A stretch of DNA of 64,000 nucleotides from Asticcacaulis sp. UBA2476 (GTDB lineage: Bacteria > Pseudomonadota > Alphaproteobacteria > Caulobacterales > Caulobacteraceae). This document shows, piece by piece, positions 45,986 to 54,682 of the stretch (positions are counted from its first letter, which is position 1; the number at the start of each line of letters is the position of its first letter). The stretch lies in contig DDPE01000038.1 in the NCBI GenBank assembly GCA_002342035.1, positions 62,001 to 126,000 of the forward strand. Reading direction: 5' to 3'. The position numbers were made by a program, and so were the translations under genes. The notes beneath the pieces were generated by a model, which saw only the letters and a program-made list of their open reading frames with translations, had not been told where the DNA came from and made no database searches.

Positions 45986-47347
45986 ATGATGACCCGTTCA
46001 CATCTGTGGTTTGAACAGGCCCGGCTCACCGAAGGCTGGGCGCACAAAGTCCGGCTGACGATCGAAGGCGGACGCATCATATCTATCGCCACCGACACTA
46101 TGCCCGAACCCACGGATGAGCGCCATGCCATAGGCTTAGCCGGCATGCCCAACCTGCACAGCCATGCCTTTCAACGGGTGATCGCGGGCCTTACCGAACG
46201 GCGGGGCCCCTCCGCCGATTCCTTCTGGAGCTGGCGCGAGCAGATGTACCGCCTTCAGGCCCGCATCGGGCCGGATGAATTGCAAACCATCGCGGCTCTG
46301 GCCTATATGGAAATGCTGGAGGCGGGTTTCACGCGCGTCGGTGAGTTCCACTACCTGCACCACGATCAAAGCGGCAATGCCTTTGCCGACCCAGCCCAGA
46401 TGTCGGCCATGATCTGCGCTGCTGCGCATCAGACCGGCATGGGCCTGACCCTGCTGCCGGTCTTTTATGCCCATTCGGGATTTGGCGGTCAGGCACCGGC
46501 GGCAGGACAGGCGCGTTTCATCCACGATATCAGCGGATTTTCACGGTTACTTGAGAGTGCACGTCGGCACGCTGCACACCTGCCGGATGCCGTGGTCGGC
46601 ATCGCCCCCCATTCCCTGCGGGCGGTGACGGGTGACGAACTGAACGCCCTCATCCCCTTGGCCGAAGGCGCACCGATTCACATCCATATCGCTGAACAAA
46701 CGCGTGAGGTCGATGACTGCGTGGCCCACAGCGGTCAGCGCCCGGTCGAATGGCTGCTTAATCACGTCAGCGTCGATGCCCAGTGGTGTCTGGTGCATGC
46801 CACCCATATGACTGACGATGAGACCCTGCGGCTGGCCACATCAAAAGCCGTGGCCGGCCTGTGCCCGATCACCGAAGCCAATCTGGGCGACGGCATTTTC
46901 CCGGCGGCAAATTACCTTAAATACGGCGGTCGGTTTGGGATCGGCTCGGATTCCAATGTGCTGATCAGCATGGTTGAGGAACTGCGGATGCTCGAATATC
47001 CGCAACGCCTGCACCACCGCGCCCGCAATGTTTTGGCGACGGCTGGCGGCTCAACCGGAGAGCGGTTGTTTTCCGGCGCCCTCACCGGCGGGGGTCAAGC
47101 TTTGGGCGCAAGCGCAGGCCTTGCCGTCGGCCACAGTGCGGATATAGTCAGCCTCAAGGCCCGCCATCCCTCGCTGGCGGGTAAGGGGGACAAAGACGTG
47201 ATCGACAGCCTGATTTTTGCGACCTCAACGGGAGCGATTGACTGCGTCTGGCGGCATGGACGCAAATGGGTCAGCGACGGACGGCATGTGGCGCGTGATG
47301 CGATCACAGATGACTATGCCCGCCTGATGGAAAGGCTGTTGTCATGA
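45986..47347 (+). CDS. hutF: formimidoylglutamate deiminase
   Basis: A 453-residue zinc amidohydrolase that converts N-formiminoglutamate to N-formylglutamate and ammonia. GMPNLHSHAFQRVIAGLTERRGP with the metal-binding HSH, GEFHYLHHDQSG, HIHIAEQTREVDDC and IGSDSNVLIS match HutF. It starts at ATG 45986 (or 45989) behind CAGGAA, divergent from hutI. Its stop overlaps the hutC start (ATGA). Its presence supplies the substrate for HutG. Confidence 0.94.
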   Translation: MMTRSHLWFEQARLTEGWAHKVRLTIEGGRIISIATDTMPEPTDERHAIGLAGMPNLHSHAFQRVIAGLTERRGPSADSFWSWREQMYRLQARIGPDELQTIAALAYMEMLEAGFTRVGEFHYLHHDQSGNAFADPAQMSAMICAAAHQTGMGLTLLPVFYAHSGFGGQAPAAGQARFIHDISGFSRLLESARRHAAHLPDAVVGIAPHSLRAVTGDELNALIPLAEGAPIHIHIAEQTREVDDCVAHSGQRPVEWLLNHVSVDAQWCLVHATHMTDDETLRLATSKAVAGLCPITEANLGDGIFPAANYLKYGGRFGIGSDSNVLISMVEELRMLEYPQRLHHRARNVLATAGGSTGERLFSGALTGGGQALGASAGLAVGHSADIVSLKARHPSLAGKGDKDVIDSLIFATSTGAIDCVWRHGRKWVSDGRHVARDAITDDYARLMERLLS

Positions 47348-48075
47348 CAAGCACCGTCATGCCGCTGCACGTCCGCATCCGGCGTGATCTGGAGGATCAG
47401 ATCAGATCCGGCGCCTTGATGCCAGGGCAAAAGGTGGCTTTTGAGCATGAACTGATGACGTTCTATAACTGCTCACGCATGACGGTCAATAAGGCCATGT
47501 CGGCGTTATCGGCGGCGGGCCTGATTGAGCGCCGTAAACGGGCGGGCACCTTTGTCAAACTGCCGCGCCTCGATTCAACCGTCATCGACATTCCCGATAT
47601 CCAGATAGACATTACCGCGCGCGGCGAGTCTTACGGCTTTGAATTGATAGAGCGGCGTGTGCGCACCGCCGTAACCGCAAAAGAGCGCGAACTGGCCGGA
47701 GAGGATGGCCGGGTCTTAAGCCTGACCGGCCTTCATCTGGCGTCAGGCAAACCGCTGGCGGTCGAGGAACGGCTGATCAATCTGGCCGCTGTGCCGCAAG
47801 CCGAAGCCGTCGATTTCAGCCATCTGTCGCCCGGTCACTGGTTGCTGGAGGCCGTGCCGTGGACACAGGTGGAAAATGAGATCAGCGCGACCGAGGCCGA
47901 TGCCGAATTGACGCGGCGACTGGGGATTGAAAAAGGACAGGCCTGCCTCGTGCTCGACCGACGCACCTGGAGCGGGCCGGAGCGCATCACGACGGTGCGC
48001 CAGACCTATGACGGCACGCGCTACCGGCTTGTGGCCCACTTTGATACCCTCAGACGCAGCGCCCCGCGGCCTTAA
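47344..48075 (+). CDS. hutC: histidine utilization repressor HutC (paralogue 2)
   Basis: A 243-residue GntR/UTRA regulator coupled to hutF by an ATGA overlap. The winged helix contains AFEHELMTFYNCSRMTVNKAMSAL and the wing GLIERRKRAGTFVKLP. The UTRA domain contains PGHWLLEAVPWTQVENEISA and DRRTWSGPERITTVRQTY. HutC represses hut genes and is induced by urocanate. The two ATGTCTAGACAT-like sites between hutI and hutF are its probable operators. Its close paralogue at 33797 likely recognises the same sequence. Confidence 0.94.
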   Translation: MTSTVMPLHVRIRRDLEDQIRSGALMPGQKVAFEHELMTFYNCSRMTVNKAMSALSAAGLIERRKRAGTFVKLPRLDSTVIDIPDIQIDITARGESYGFELIERRVRTAVTAKERELAGEDGRVLSLTGLHLASGKPLAVEERLINLAAVPQAEAVDFSHLSPGHWLLEAVPWTQVENEISATEADAELTRRLGIEKGQACLVLDRRTWSGPERITTVRQTYDGTRYRLVAHFDTLRRSAPRP

Positions 48076-48084
48076 CCCTGCGCC

Positions 48085-49656
48085 CTACTTAACCTGAACA
48101 TAGGCGGCGACGCCGTGGGGCGGCAAGGTGATCACCACTGTGCCGCTCCGCGCCGTCAGTTGCGTGCCATCCAGCGCGGATGTCCACGCACCCGTCCCGG
48201 CCATAGACAGAGTTTTTGGCGCGCCGGTCAGGTTGATCAGCACCCGCGCATGAGCGCCGTCTTTTTCGCGGGCAAAGATCAGATGATCGTCACCGGCCTT
48301 CGAGATCAGGGTGAATTGCCCGTCGGCCAACACCGGATGGTTTTGCCGCGCCAGATAAAGCGCGCGGTAATATTCCAGCAGGCTGTCTTTCACGCCACTT
48401 TGCGCCTTCACGGTATGGGTGGCCGCATTCAGCGCGTAGGGTCGGTAAGGTTTGGGAGCCTTCGTAAATCCATGGCCTGCAGAGCTATCCCAAGACATCG
48501 GTGCGCGCAGGCCCGGATCATCATATTTGCCGTTATTGCCCAGGCCGATTTCTTCGCCATAGTAAGAAAACGGCGTATCCGACGCCAGAATGGAAATCGC
48601 CGCCGCCACGCGGTGCGCGCCGTCATTGCCCGCAAATTCATGAATCAGGCGGTCGCCGACATAGGCGTCATGGCTTTGCAGCACCAGTGGCATCAACGGG
48701 CGTTTTTCACTGCCGAGCACTGCGGCCAGTTTTTCCGACAGGCGGCCTGATTTGGCGCTGTCCTTGATCTCTTTTTGAGTGCCGAACGCAAACGAATTGG
48801 TGCAGGCCTCACCGGCATAGAGGGCGGGCTGTTCCGAAGCTTCGCAAATCAGGTAACGGTTGCCATAGGATTTCACGACGGCGTTCAACTGCTTCAAAAT
48901 CTCAAGGTTTTCGGGCTGATCCATATAGGCGGCGGGGCCATTTTCGACCAGCATGGTCACGGCGTCGATACGGAAACCATCGACACCCTTATTCAGCCAG
49001 AAGCGGAAATTGTCGGCATGATAAGCCAGAGCTTTGGGATTTTTGAGGTTAAAATCCGGCATCTGATCATCGAACAGGCCGTAGAAATAACCGCCCCCGA
49101 CCTTATTCTGACGCCACGGCCCCCAGGAAAAGCCCTGCCACTTCGGGTCGGTATCGGCAAAGATATACCAGTCACGATAGGGGCTTGATGTCGAGCGCGC
49201 CGCATCCAGAAAGATCGGGTTATCATTGGCCGAATGATTGACCACATAGTCGATGATCACGCCAATGCCGCGCTTATGGGCCTCAGTTAAAAAGCGCTCG
49301 AAATCGGCCATGGTGCCAAAATCAGGATTAATCGCCCGGTAGTCGGATACGGCGTAATTATGATCCTTATCAGCTGACGGATGGATCGGCATCAGCCAGA
49401 TGCCGGTCACGCCTAAGCCTTTCAGGTAATCAAGGCGCGCAGTCAGGCCGTTGAAATCGCCGATGCCGTCCCCGTCACTGTCCTGATAGGAACGCACGAA
49501 GATTTCCATAAAGGTCGCGCTCGTGTTCCAGCCCGCACCCAGACCGGTATCTTTGGGTTGAGGCGCGACCGTTGAAACATCGATGGTGGGCGCGGCTTGT
49601 GCGGTGGCCGCAAGGCAAAGCGCCCCGATACAGGCGGCAAAGGTTTTGAACGTCAT
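48085..49656 (-). CDS. alpha-amylase family glycoside hydrolase, GH13, exported
   Basis: A 523-residue enzyme with a signal peptide (cleavage near TAQAA). The GH13 barrel shows the four conserved regions: DYVVNHSA (136-143), GFRIDAVTM with nucleophile Asp231, LICEASEQ with acid/base Glu272, and LQSHDAYVGD with Asp330. The insertion DSDGDGIGDFNGLTARLDYLKGLGV is a calcium-binding feature of maltodextrin-degrading GH13 enzymes. It should cleave alpha-1,4-glucans in the periplasm. A LacI-type palindrome 67 bp upstream matches those in front of GH97 and GH15. It converges on hutC across only 9 bp. Confidence 0.93.
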   Translation of the reverse strand: MTFKTFAACIGALCLAATAQAAPTIDVSTVAPQPKDTGLGAGWNTSATFMEIFVRSYQDSDGDGIGDFNGLTARLDYLKGLGVTGIWLMPIHPSADKDHNYAVSDYRAINPDFGTMADFERFLTEAHKRGIGVIIDYVVNHSANDNPIFLDAARSTSSPYRDWYIFADTDPKWQGFSWGPWRQNKVGGGYFYGLFDDQMPDFNLKNPKALAYHADNFRFWLNKGVDGFRIDAVTMLVENGPAAYMDQPENLEILKQLNAVVKSYGNRYLICEASEQPALYAGEACTNSFAFGTQKEIKDSAKSGRLSEKLAAVLGSEKRPLMPLVLQSHDAYVGDRLIHEFAGNDGAHRVAAAISILASDTPFSYYGEEIGLGNNGKYDDPGLRAPMSWDSSAGHGFTKAPKPYRPYALNAATHTVKAQSGVKDSLLEYYRALYLARQNHPVLADGQFTLISKAGDDHLIFAREKDGAHARVLINLTGAPKTLSMAGTGAWTSALDGTQLTARSGTVVITLPPHGVAAYVQVK

Positions 49657-49722
49657 TATGTTTCTCCCTGTGTTTTAGAGAGCAAACCACACGGCGCACG
49701 GGCTGCCTACCGTGCGGGCCCA

Positions 49723-49736
49723 TGAATACGTATGCA
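49723..49736. promoter_or_regulatory. starch-regulon operator upstream of the amylase
   Basis: TGAATACGTATGCA, dyad core ATACGTAT, lies 67 bp before the amylase start. It differs in one base from the perfect palindrome TGAATACGTATTCA at 57997. A short GC hairpin (49695-49716) lies between it and the gene. Confidence 0.68.
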
Positions 49737-49741
49737 CCCGA

Positions 49742-51250
49742 TTAGACGGCTTTGGCCTGGCAATTCTGAGCCACATAGGCGCCGTGGTCGGGCAAGCCCG
49801 CCACCGTGGCGCTGAGGAGCTGGCGGATATTGGCCATGTACTCCGCCAGTTTGGCATCGCTCACCGTCAGGGTCAGGGGCGATGGCGATTTCGGGATAAT
49901 CCCCTGCCCGATCAGCACCTGCGCCCAGTTGCTGTCGCGGAACAGGTCAGCCTCTTCGATGATAAGGCGGCCATGCTCGCGGAAATAGTCGATCTTGTGC
50001 GCCAGACTATCGGGGATCGCCATGGTGCGGCAATGGTTCCAGAAATCGCTGTCGTCGCGCTGCGTCGCCTTATAGTGCAGCACCAGAAAATCGCGGATCA
50101 GCTCATATTCATGGGCGGTCAGGCGGTTATATTCGGCGATCTCAAGCGGACTAAACCCCTTATCCGGAAAGAATTTCAAAAATCGCGTCATGCCCGATTG
50201 CACCAGATGGATACTGGTCGATTCCAGCGGTTCCATAAAGCCGGACGACAAGCCAAACGCGACGCAGTTTTTCACCCAACTGGCTTTGCGCCGCCCTGTG
50301 GTGAAACTTAGGGTTCTTGGGTCAGCCAAGGCTTTGCCGTCCAGATTAGTCATCAGGATTTGCCGCGCCTCATCCTCTGCCATAAAGGCGCTAGAGAACA
50401 CATGGCCGTTGCCGATACGGTGCTGCAAGGGAATGCGCCATTGCCAGCCCGCGCTATGGGCCGTGGCACGGGTATATGGCAGCAGCGTCTGCGTTGACGC
50501 GCACGGCACAGCAATCGCCCGGTCGCACGGTAAAAAGTTTGTCCAGTCCTCATATCCGGCCTTAAGCGCGCCTTCGATCAGCAGCCCCTTAAAACCTGAG
50601 CAGTCAATAAACAGGTCGCCTTCGATCACAGCCCCATCGCTCAGGGTCAGGCTACCGATAAAGCCATCCTCGGCCCGCAGATTGACACCGGCAACCCTGC
50701 CTTCGCGCCGCGTGACACCTTGCGCTTCGCACACCCGCCGCAGATACTTGGCCAGCAGTCCTGCATCGAAATGCCAGGCATGGGTAAGGCCTGCCATCGG
50801 CGCATTCGGCACCTGTTTCAGCGGCGCAAACCGGCCCGCCTGTGCCGCCAGATCATTGAGGCTATAGTCCCACAGCGATCCACCCCGTCCAGCCAGATGT
50901 TCCTTCAGCCAGTATTCGTAAAACGGCACGATGCCCAGATCGCGGCCCGGACTGCCAAAGGCGTGGGTGTAGCGATGCCCTTTCTGGTACCAGTCAACAA
51001 ATTCGATCCCCAGCTTATAGGTGCCCTGAACCGCCGCCAGCATCTCGTGCTCCGGGATGCCCAGGAAGATAAACAGATTGACCAGCGGCGGGATCGTCGC
51101 CTCGCCCACACCGACGGTGCCGATCTCCTCAGACTCAACCAGCACAATCTCAATGGACCGGTTGACGACCCGCGCCAGCATGGCCGCTGACAGCCACCCT
51201 GCCGTCCCGCCGCCGACAATCACTACCCGTTTAATCGCCTGATCGTTCAT
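49742..51250 (-). CDS. flavin-dependent tryptophan halogenase homologue
   Basis: A 502-residue cytoplasmic flavoprotein of the PrnA/RebH family. The FAD-binding GGGTAGW is at residues 13-19; the catalytic Lys is at 79 (GTYKLGIEF), the same number as in PrnA; and the halogenase signature WxWxIP is present as WQWRIP at 269-274. The start at 51250 follows AAGGAAG and aligns with the family; upstream extension is unrelated. No flavin reductase or indole-biosynthesis gene is adjacent. It lies between a TonB receptor and an amylase, a placement common for these homologues in Caulobacterales, where the substrate is unknown. Halogenation of free tryptophan cannot be assumed. Confidence 0.9.
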   Translation of the reverse strand: MNDQAIKRVVIVGGGTAGWLSAAMLARVVNRSIEIVLVESEEIGTVGVGEATIPPLVNLFIFLGIPEHEMLAAVQGTYKLGIEFVDWYQKGHRYTHAFGSPGRDLGIVPFYEYWLKEHLAGRGGSLWDYSLNDLAAQAGRFAPLKQVPNAPMAGLTHAWHFDAGLLAKYLRRVCEAQGVTRREGRVAGVNLRAEDGFIGSLTLSDGAVIEGDLFIDCSGFKGLLIEGALKAGYEDWTNFLPCDRAIAVPCASTQTLLPYTRATAHSAGWQWRIPLQHRIGNGHVFSSAFMAEDEARQILMTNLDGKALADPRTLSFTTGRRKASWVKNCVAFGLSSGFMEPLESTSIHLVQSGMTRFLKFFPDKGFSPLEIAEYNRLTAHEYELIRDFLVLHYKATQRDDSDFWNHCRTMAIPDSLAHKIDYFREHGRLIIEEADLFRDSNWAQVLIGQGIIPKSPSPLTLTVSDAKLAEYMANIRQLLSATVAGLPDHGAYVAQNCQAKAV

Positions 51251-51264
51251 GGACACTATCTTCC

Positions 51265-51287
51265 TTCTCCCCATTATACGGGGAGAA
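51265..51287. repeat. small hairpin related to the CCCTCTCCCC repeat
   Basis: TTCTCCCC (51265-51272) pairs with GGGGAGAA (51280-51287). It lies just before the halogenase start and resembles the arms of the repeats at 51391 and 60991. Confidence 0.4.
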
Positions 51288-51390
51288 CCGGGCCGCCGGT
51301 GCGGGTGGGCTGACATCGAAGATGGCAGACCGGATGAGGGGCAAGACCCACATCCGGCGCATTTGATGCTATTCCAAGCCCCTCACCCCA

Positions 51391-51420
51391 ACCCTCTCCC
51401 CGCAGGCAGGGAGAGGGAGT
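51391..51420. repeat. dispersed hairpin repeat, copy 1
   Basis: CCCTCTCCCC and AGGGAGAGGG arms flank a short loop between the TonB receptor stop and the halogenase. The same arms occur at 60991-61020. Probably a REP-like intergenic repeat that also acts as a terminator. Confidence 0.55.
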
Positions 51421-51429
51421 AACAAGTTA

Positions 51430-54246
51430 CTAGAACTTGTAGCTCAGGCCCACCAGATAGGTGGAACCGTACTTTTCTTCCTTGACCACGTTGTTGCCCT
51501 TATAGAGGTAGAAGGGCTCATTGGTCAGGTTGGAGCCGGACACCGAAATGGCCAGATCCTTCAGCGGGCCATCCTGGAAGGTATAGCTCATCTGGGCATC
51601 GACGACGGTTTCCTCACGCACCGTGCGGTTTTGCAGGGCGTTGGTGAAGTCAGGCACCTCGCCGGTGAAGTCGCCGCGATAACGGCTCGACACCCGCGCA
51701 GAGAAGCCATGCTTTTCGTAATAGACCGTGCTGTTGATGATCTTTTCCGACAGGCCCGGCACCGGAATGACGGCGCTGCCCGACGGATTGATCTCAGAAT
51801 CGTTGAAACTGGCGGTCAGGATGGCGCCGAAACCATCCAGAATCGGGTGAATCATTTCCCCCGGCACGGACACCGTGAACTCGGCCCCCTTGATCCAGCC
51901 GCCTTCGCCATTGGCCTGCGCCGAGGTGATGCCTATGCGGTTGGCGTCCGCCAGCGAGCAGACCCAGATATTGGTGATCGGATCAATGCGCTGAACCGTG
52001 TTGTTGGTGCCGGATTCATAGCATTTGCTGGGCAAAGGCGCGCCCGTATAGTCCTTAAGCACCGTGCGGTTATAGATGAACGAGGTCAGATCCTTATAGA
52101 ACAGGGCCGCCGACACATAGCCCTTACGGCCAAAATACTTCTCAACCGAAAGATCAAAGGCATTGGCTTTCCACGGCCTGATCTGGGCGTTGCCGCCATT
52201 ACCCGACCAGCCATAGGCATTGCCACTGAACAGAACAGGGGCTTCGGTGTTCATCTTGGCATCGTAAGTGGTGCCCGCCGACATGTCATCCATGCGCGGC
52301 CGCGCCAGTGTGGTGCCTGCCCCTACCCGCACCGTCATATCTTCGGCGACCTGAAAGTTGAGGTTCAGGCTCGGCAAGGTTTCCATATAGTCGTCACCAT
52401 CGGTGACGATACGGCGTTCCGTGTCACTGAGGAACAGTGAGGTCGCTTCCTGCTCGGCCTTCTGCACCTGAATGCCGACATTACCGCTGACCGGGATACC
52501 AAAGAACGTCGTGTCGATATCGCCCTTAAGGAAGATGACATCGATGGTTTCCGACACCGACCAGTCGCGCTTCAGTTCGGTGGAATCGGTCGATTGCACC
52601 AGCGTGAACAGGCCATCGCGGTACATGCCGAGCGAGTCGTAGGAAATCATGCCCGATGTATTGCCAAGGAAGGACGCATCGGTCGTACCCAGACGGTATT
52701 TTTCCGGCACCACCAACTGGGCAACCGAGCCTAGGCTCATATAGGCGGCATAGTCGTATTTGGACTTGGTATGATCGTTGCGGCTGGCGCCAAAGGTGAC
52801 CTTATTGATCGGCCCGGCACCGACGGTGCGTTCAACGGCCAGCTTGATGATGTCCATTTCATCTTCGACGTGCGGTGCCCGGAAGAAGCCCGCCCGGTTG
52901 GTCACGCCGCCCCACCCACCCGGATCGGTCAGGAAGACGGTGTTAAAGTCGGAATAGTCGAGCACGCCTGACAGCACGTAGGCGTTGTTCTCACCGGTGT
53001 TGCGGAAGTCGATGGTGTCGGTAGCACCACTGCCCGAGGGGCCGGTGCCGGCGGTCGATTCGATGATGATGTCGTCGCGTTCTACCTTTTGGGTCGAGAT
53101 ATCGGCGATCAACGTCCACTGATCGTTCAGATTATAGACCGTATTGACCCCAAAGGCCTGCACGGTCGACTGGCGCTGGTTGGTGTAGTTTTCCACCACC
53201 GTCTTGACGCCGGTAAAGGTGCCTGATGTCACATAGCCGTCCTCAGTCGTATAGCCCGGTTGCAGGGCCGATGACGACCAGTACAGCGGATATTCAAGGC
53301 GGGCGATACGCTGCAATTCTTCAAATTCGGAATAGTAAGCATCGAAGGTCATGCGCAGGCGGTCATTGGGCCGCCACTCGACCACCGCCATATAGCCGTC
53401 ACGCTCAAGGTTTGAAGACTGAACGGCACTTTTCTGGCCGCCGGGGATGAACTCACCGGTGGGCAGGGCGGGCAGATCACCGTCGCCCCACGGCTCAAGA
53501 CGGGTCACCTGATAGGGCGAGGTGGTGCGGGCATAGCCAAGCGCCACGCCCAAAGTCTTATTAAAGAACTGATCGATATAGTTGATCGAATAGCGCTCGC
53601 CCTCATTGCTCAGGCCCGCGACCGCGGCATCTTCGGAGTTGAACTCCTTACGCACATTAAGGGCAATGGCACGTTTGCCATAGGCCAGAGGACGCACGGT
53701 TTGCAGGTCGGCGGTGCCCGCAATGCCCTGCGTGGTCATGGCGGCATTCGGGGTTTTATAGATCAGCACCTGATTGATCAGTTCGGATGGGAACTGGTCA
53801 AATTCGACGGAGCGGTTGTCATTGGTCGAGACCTGCTCACGCCCGTTCAGGGTGGTCACCGTATAATCAGGGCCAAGGCCGCGGATCGACAGGGTCTGGG
53901 CGCGGCCATTGGTGCGCTGGGCAGCGATTCCCGGCAGGCGCGCGATGGATTCGGCGATCGACTGATCCGGCAGCTTACCGATGTCTTCGGCAGAGACCAC
54001 TTCGACAATGTTGGCATTGCCCTTCTTGGTGGCGATGGCGTTCTGGATACCTCGACGGATGCCGGTGACAACGACTTCGGTGACATCGGAGTCTGCCGCA
54101 GCCACGGGTGCAGCGTCCTGCGCAAAGGCGGGTGCGGAAAACCCGCAGGCCACGGTAAGGGCGATAGCGCTGACCGCTAGTTTTGCAGTCGCCAGTTTTT
54201 TAGGTTTACGAATGTGGGGGGATTCAGAGCCTGAGATATAGAACAT
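51430..54246 (-). CDS. TonB-dependent receptor (Xanthomonas/Caulobacter type), probable maltodextrin uptake
   Basis: A 938-residue outer-membrane receptor. The start at 54246 is chosen because AGGAAGG lies 5 bp before it; it begins with an extended signal region ending near APAFAQD. The plug contains EVVVTGIRRGIQNAIATKK, EDIGKLPDQSIAESIARLPGIA and LSIRGLGPDYTVTTLNGREQ, the Xanth-Caul class to which the Caulobacter maltodextrin receptor MalA belongs. The barrel ends TYLVGLSYKF. Clustered with GH13, GH97 and GH15 enzymes and LacI regulators, so maltodextrin is the likely ligand. Its promoter region carries phased TGCA repeats instead of the ATACGTAT operator. Confidence 0.92.
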   Translation of the reverse strand: MFYISGSESPHIRKPKKLATAKLAVSAIALTVACGFSAPAFAQDAAPVAAADSDVTEVVVTGIRRGIQNAIATKKGNANIVEVVSAEDIGKLPDQSIAESIARLPGIAAQRTNGRAQTLSIRGLGPDYTVTTLNGREQVSTNDNRSVEFDQFPSELINQVLIYKTPNAAMTTQGIAGTADLQTVRPLAYGKRAIALNVRKEFNSEDAAVAGLSNEGERYSINYIDQFFNKTLGVALGYARTTSPYQVTRLEPWGDGDLPALPTGEFIPGGQKSAVQSSNLERDGYMAVVEWRPNDRLRMTFDAYYSEFEELQRIARLEYPLYWSSSALQPGYTTEDGYVTSGTFTGVKTVVENYTNQRQSTVQAFGVNTVYNLNDQWTLIADISTQKVERDDIIIESTAGTGPSGSGATDTIDFRNTGENNAYVLSGVLDYSDFNTVFLTDPGGWGGVTNRAGFFRAPHVEDEMDIIKLAVERTVGAGPINKVTFGASRNDHTKSKYDYAAYMSLGSVAQLVVPEKYRLGTTDASFLGNTSGMISYDSLGMYRDGLFTLVQSTDSTELKRDWSVSETIDVIFLKGDIDTTFFGIPVSGNVGIQVQKAEQEATSLFLSDTERRIVTDGDDYMETLPSLNLNFQVAEDMTVRVGAGTTLARPRMDDMSAGTTYDAKMNTEAPVLFSGNAYGWSGNGGNAQIRPWKANAFDLSVEKYFGRKGYVSAALFYKDLTSFIYNRTVLKDYTGAPLPSKCYESGTNNTVQRIDPITNIWVCSLADANRIGITSAQANGEGGWIKGAEFTVSVPGEMIHPILDGFGAILTASFNDSEINPSGSAVIPVPGLSEKIINSTVYYEKHGFSARVSSRYRGDFTGEVPDFTNALQNRTVREETVVDAQMSYTFQDGPLKDLAISVSGSNLTNEPFYLYKGNNVVKEEKYGSTYLVGLSYKF

Positions 54247-54431
54247 GTGAGCCTTCCTGGTTGTTATTATAAAAGCTTTTCGCAACACAGACGACGACGC
54301 ACCGCCTCCCGCACATACGCGGAAACACTCGGCGGCACCGTAGAAAATCTGTGTCCCTGTATTTTTATTCTCAGCTTTTGTGAGGCTCTTGCGGCCCCAT
54401 GAGGCATTTATCTACATGGTCGTCGAAAATT

Positions 54432-54445
54432 TGCAAGCATTTGCA
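54432..54445. promoter_or_regulatory. dyad TGCAAGCATTTGCA
   Basis: Perfect 5-bp arms TGCAA/TTGCA with a 4-bp spacer, the geometry of a LacI-family operator, 186 bp before the TonB receptor start. Likely bound by the LacI protein at 54683. Confidence 0.5.
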
Positions 54446-54594
54446 AAATTACAGACAATTTAGGAAACGCTTTGCCATGCGCTGTGGCTAACAGGATACA
54501 ATTTCGGCCCATTTCGGCGCTTAAATCGTATATTTTTGTTTGATTTACTGCATTGCAGCGCGAATTCCGACCTTGGAGTTCTTGAAATATATTT

Positions 54595-54628
54595 TGCAAT
54601 ATAATGCAAATTTATGCAAATCCATGCA
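54595..54628. promoter_or_regulatory. four TGCA units at exact 10-bp spacing
   Basis: TGCA begins at 54595, 54605, 54615 and 54625, mostly within ATGCAAA. The 10-bp phase puts all units on one helix face, and each neighbouring pair forms TGCA-N6-TGCA, the same frame as the dyad at 54432. Confidence 0.5.
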
Positions 54629-54682
54629 AAATTTCACGCCGGAAACGATGATTGCGCTAACATTTTTGAGCTAAAAAAACGG

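Larger units (their letters stand above)
54247..54682. other. 436-bp AT-rich promoter region of the starch TonB receptor
   Basis: No gene is supported. It contains a TGCAA-N4-TTGCA dyad and a fourfold TGCA array, plus AAAAGCTTTT near the receptor start (about 54272). Confidence 0.6.

Noticed and set aside
54408..54599. Open frame of 63 codons in the TonB promoter region
   Set aside because: AT-rich, overlaps the TGCAA dyad and reaches into the phased TGCA array, with no ribosome-binding site or homology signal.
54595..54628. Regular repeats considered as a CRISPR array
   Set aside because: Units are 4-7 bp with a 10-bp period, far too short for repeats and spacers, and there are no cas genes.
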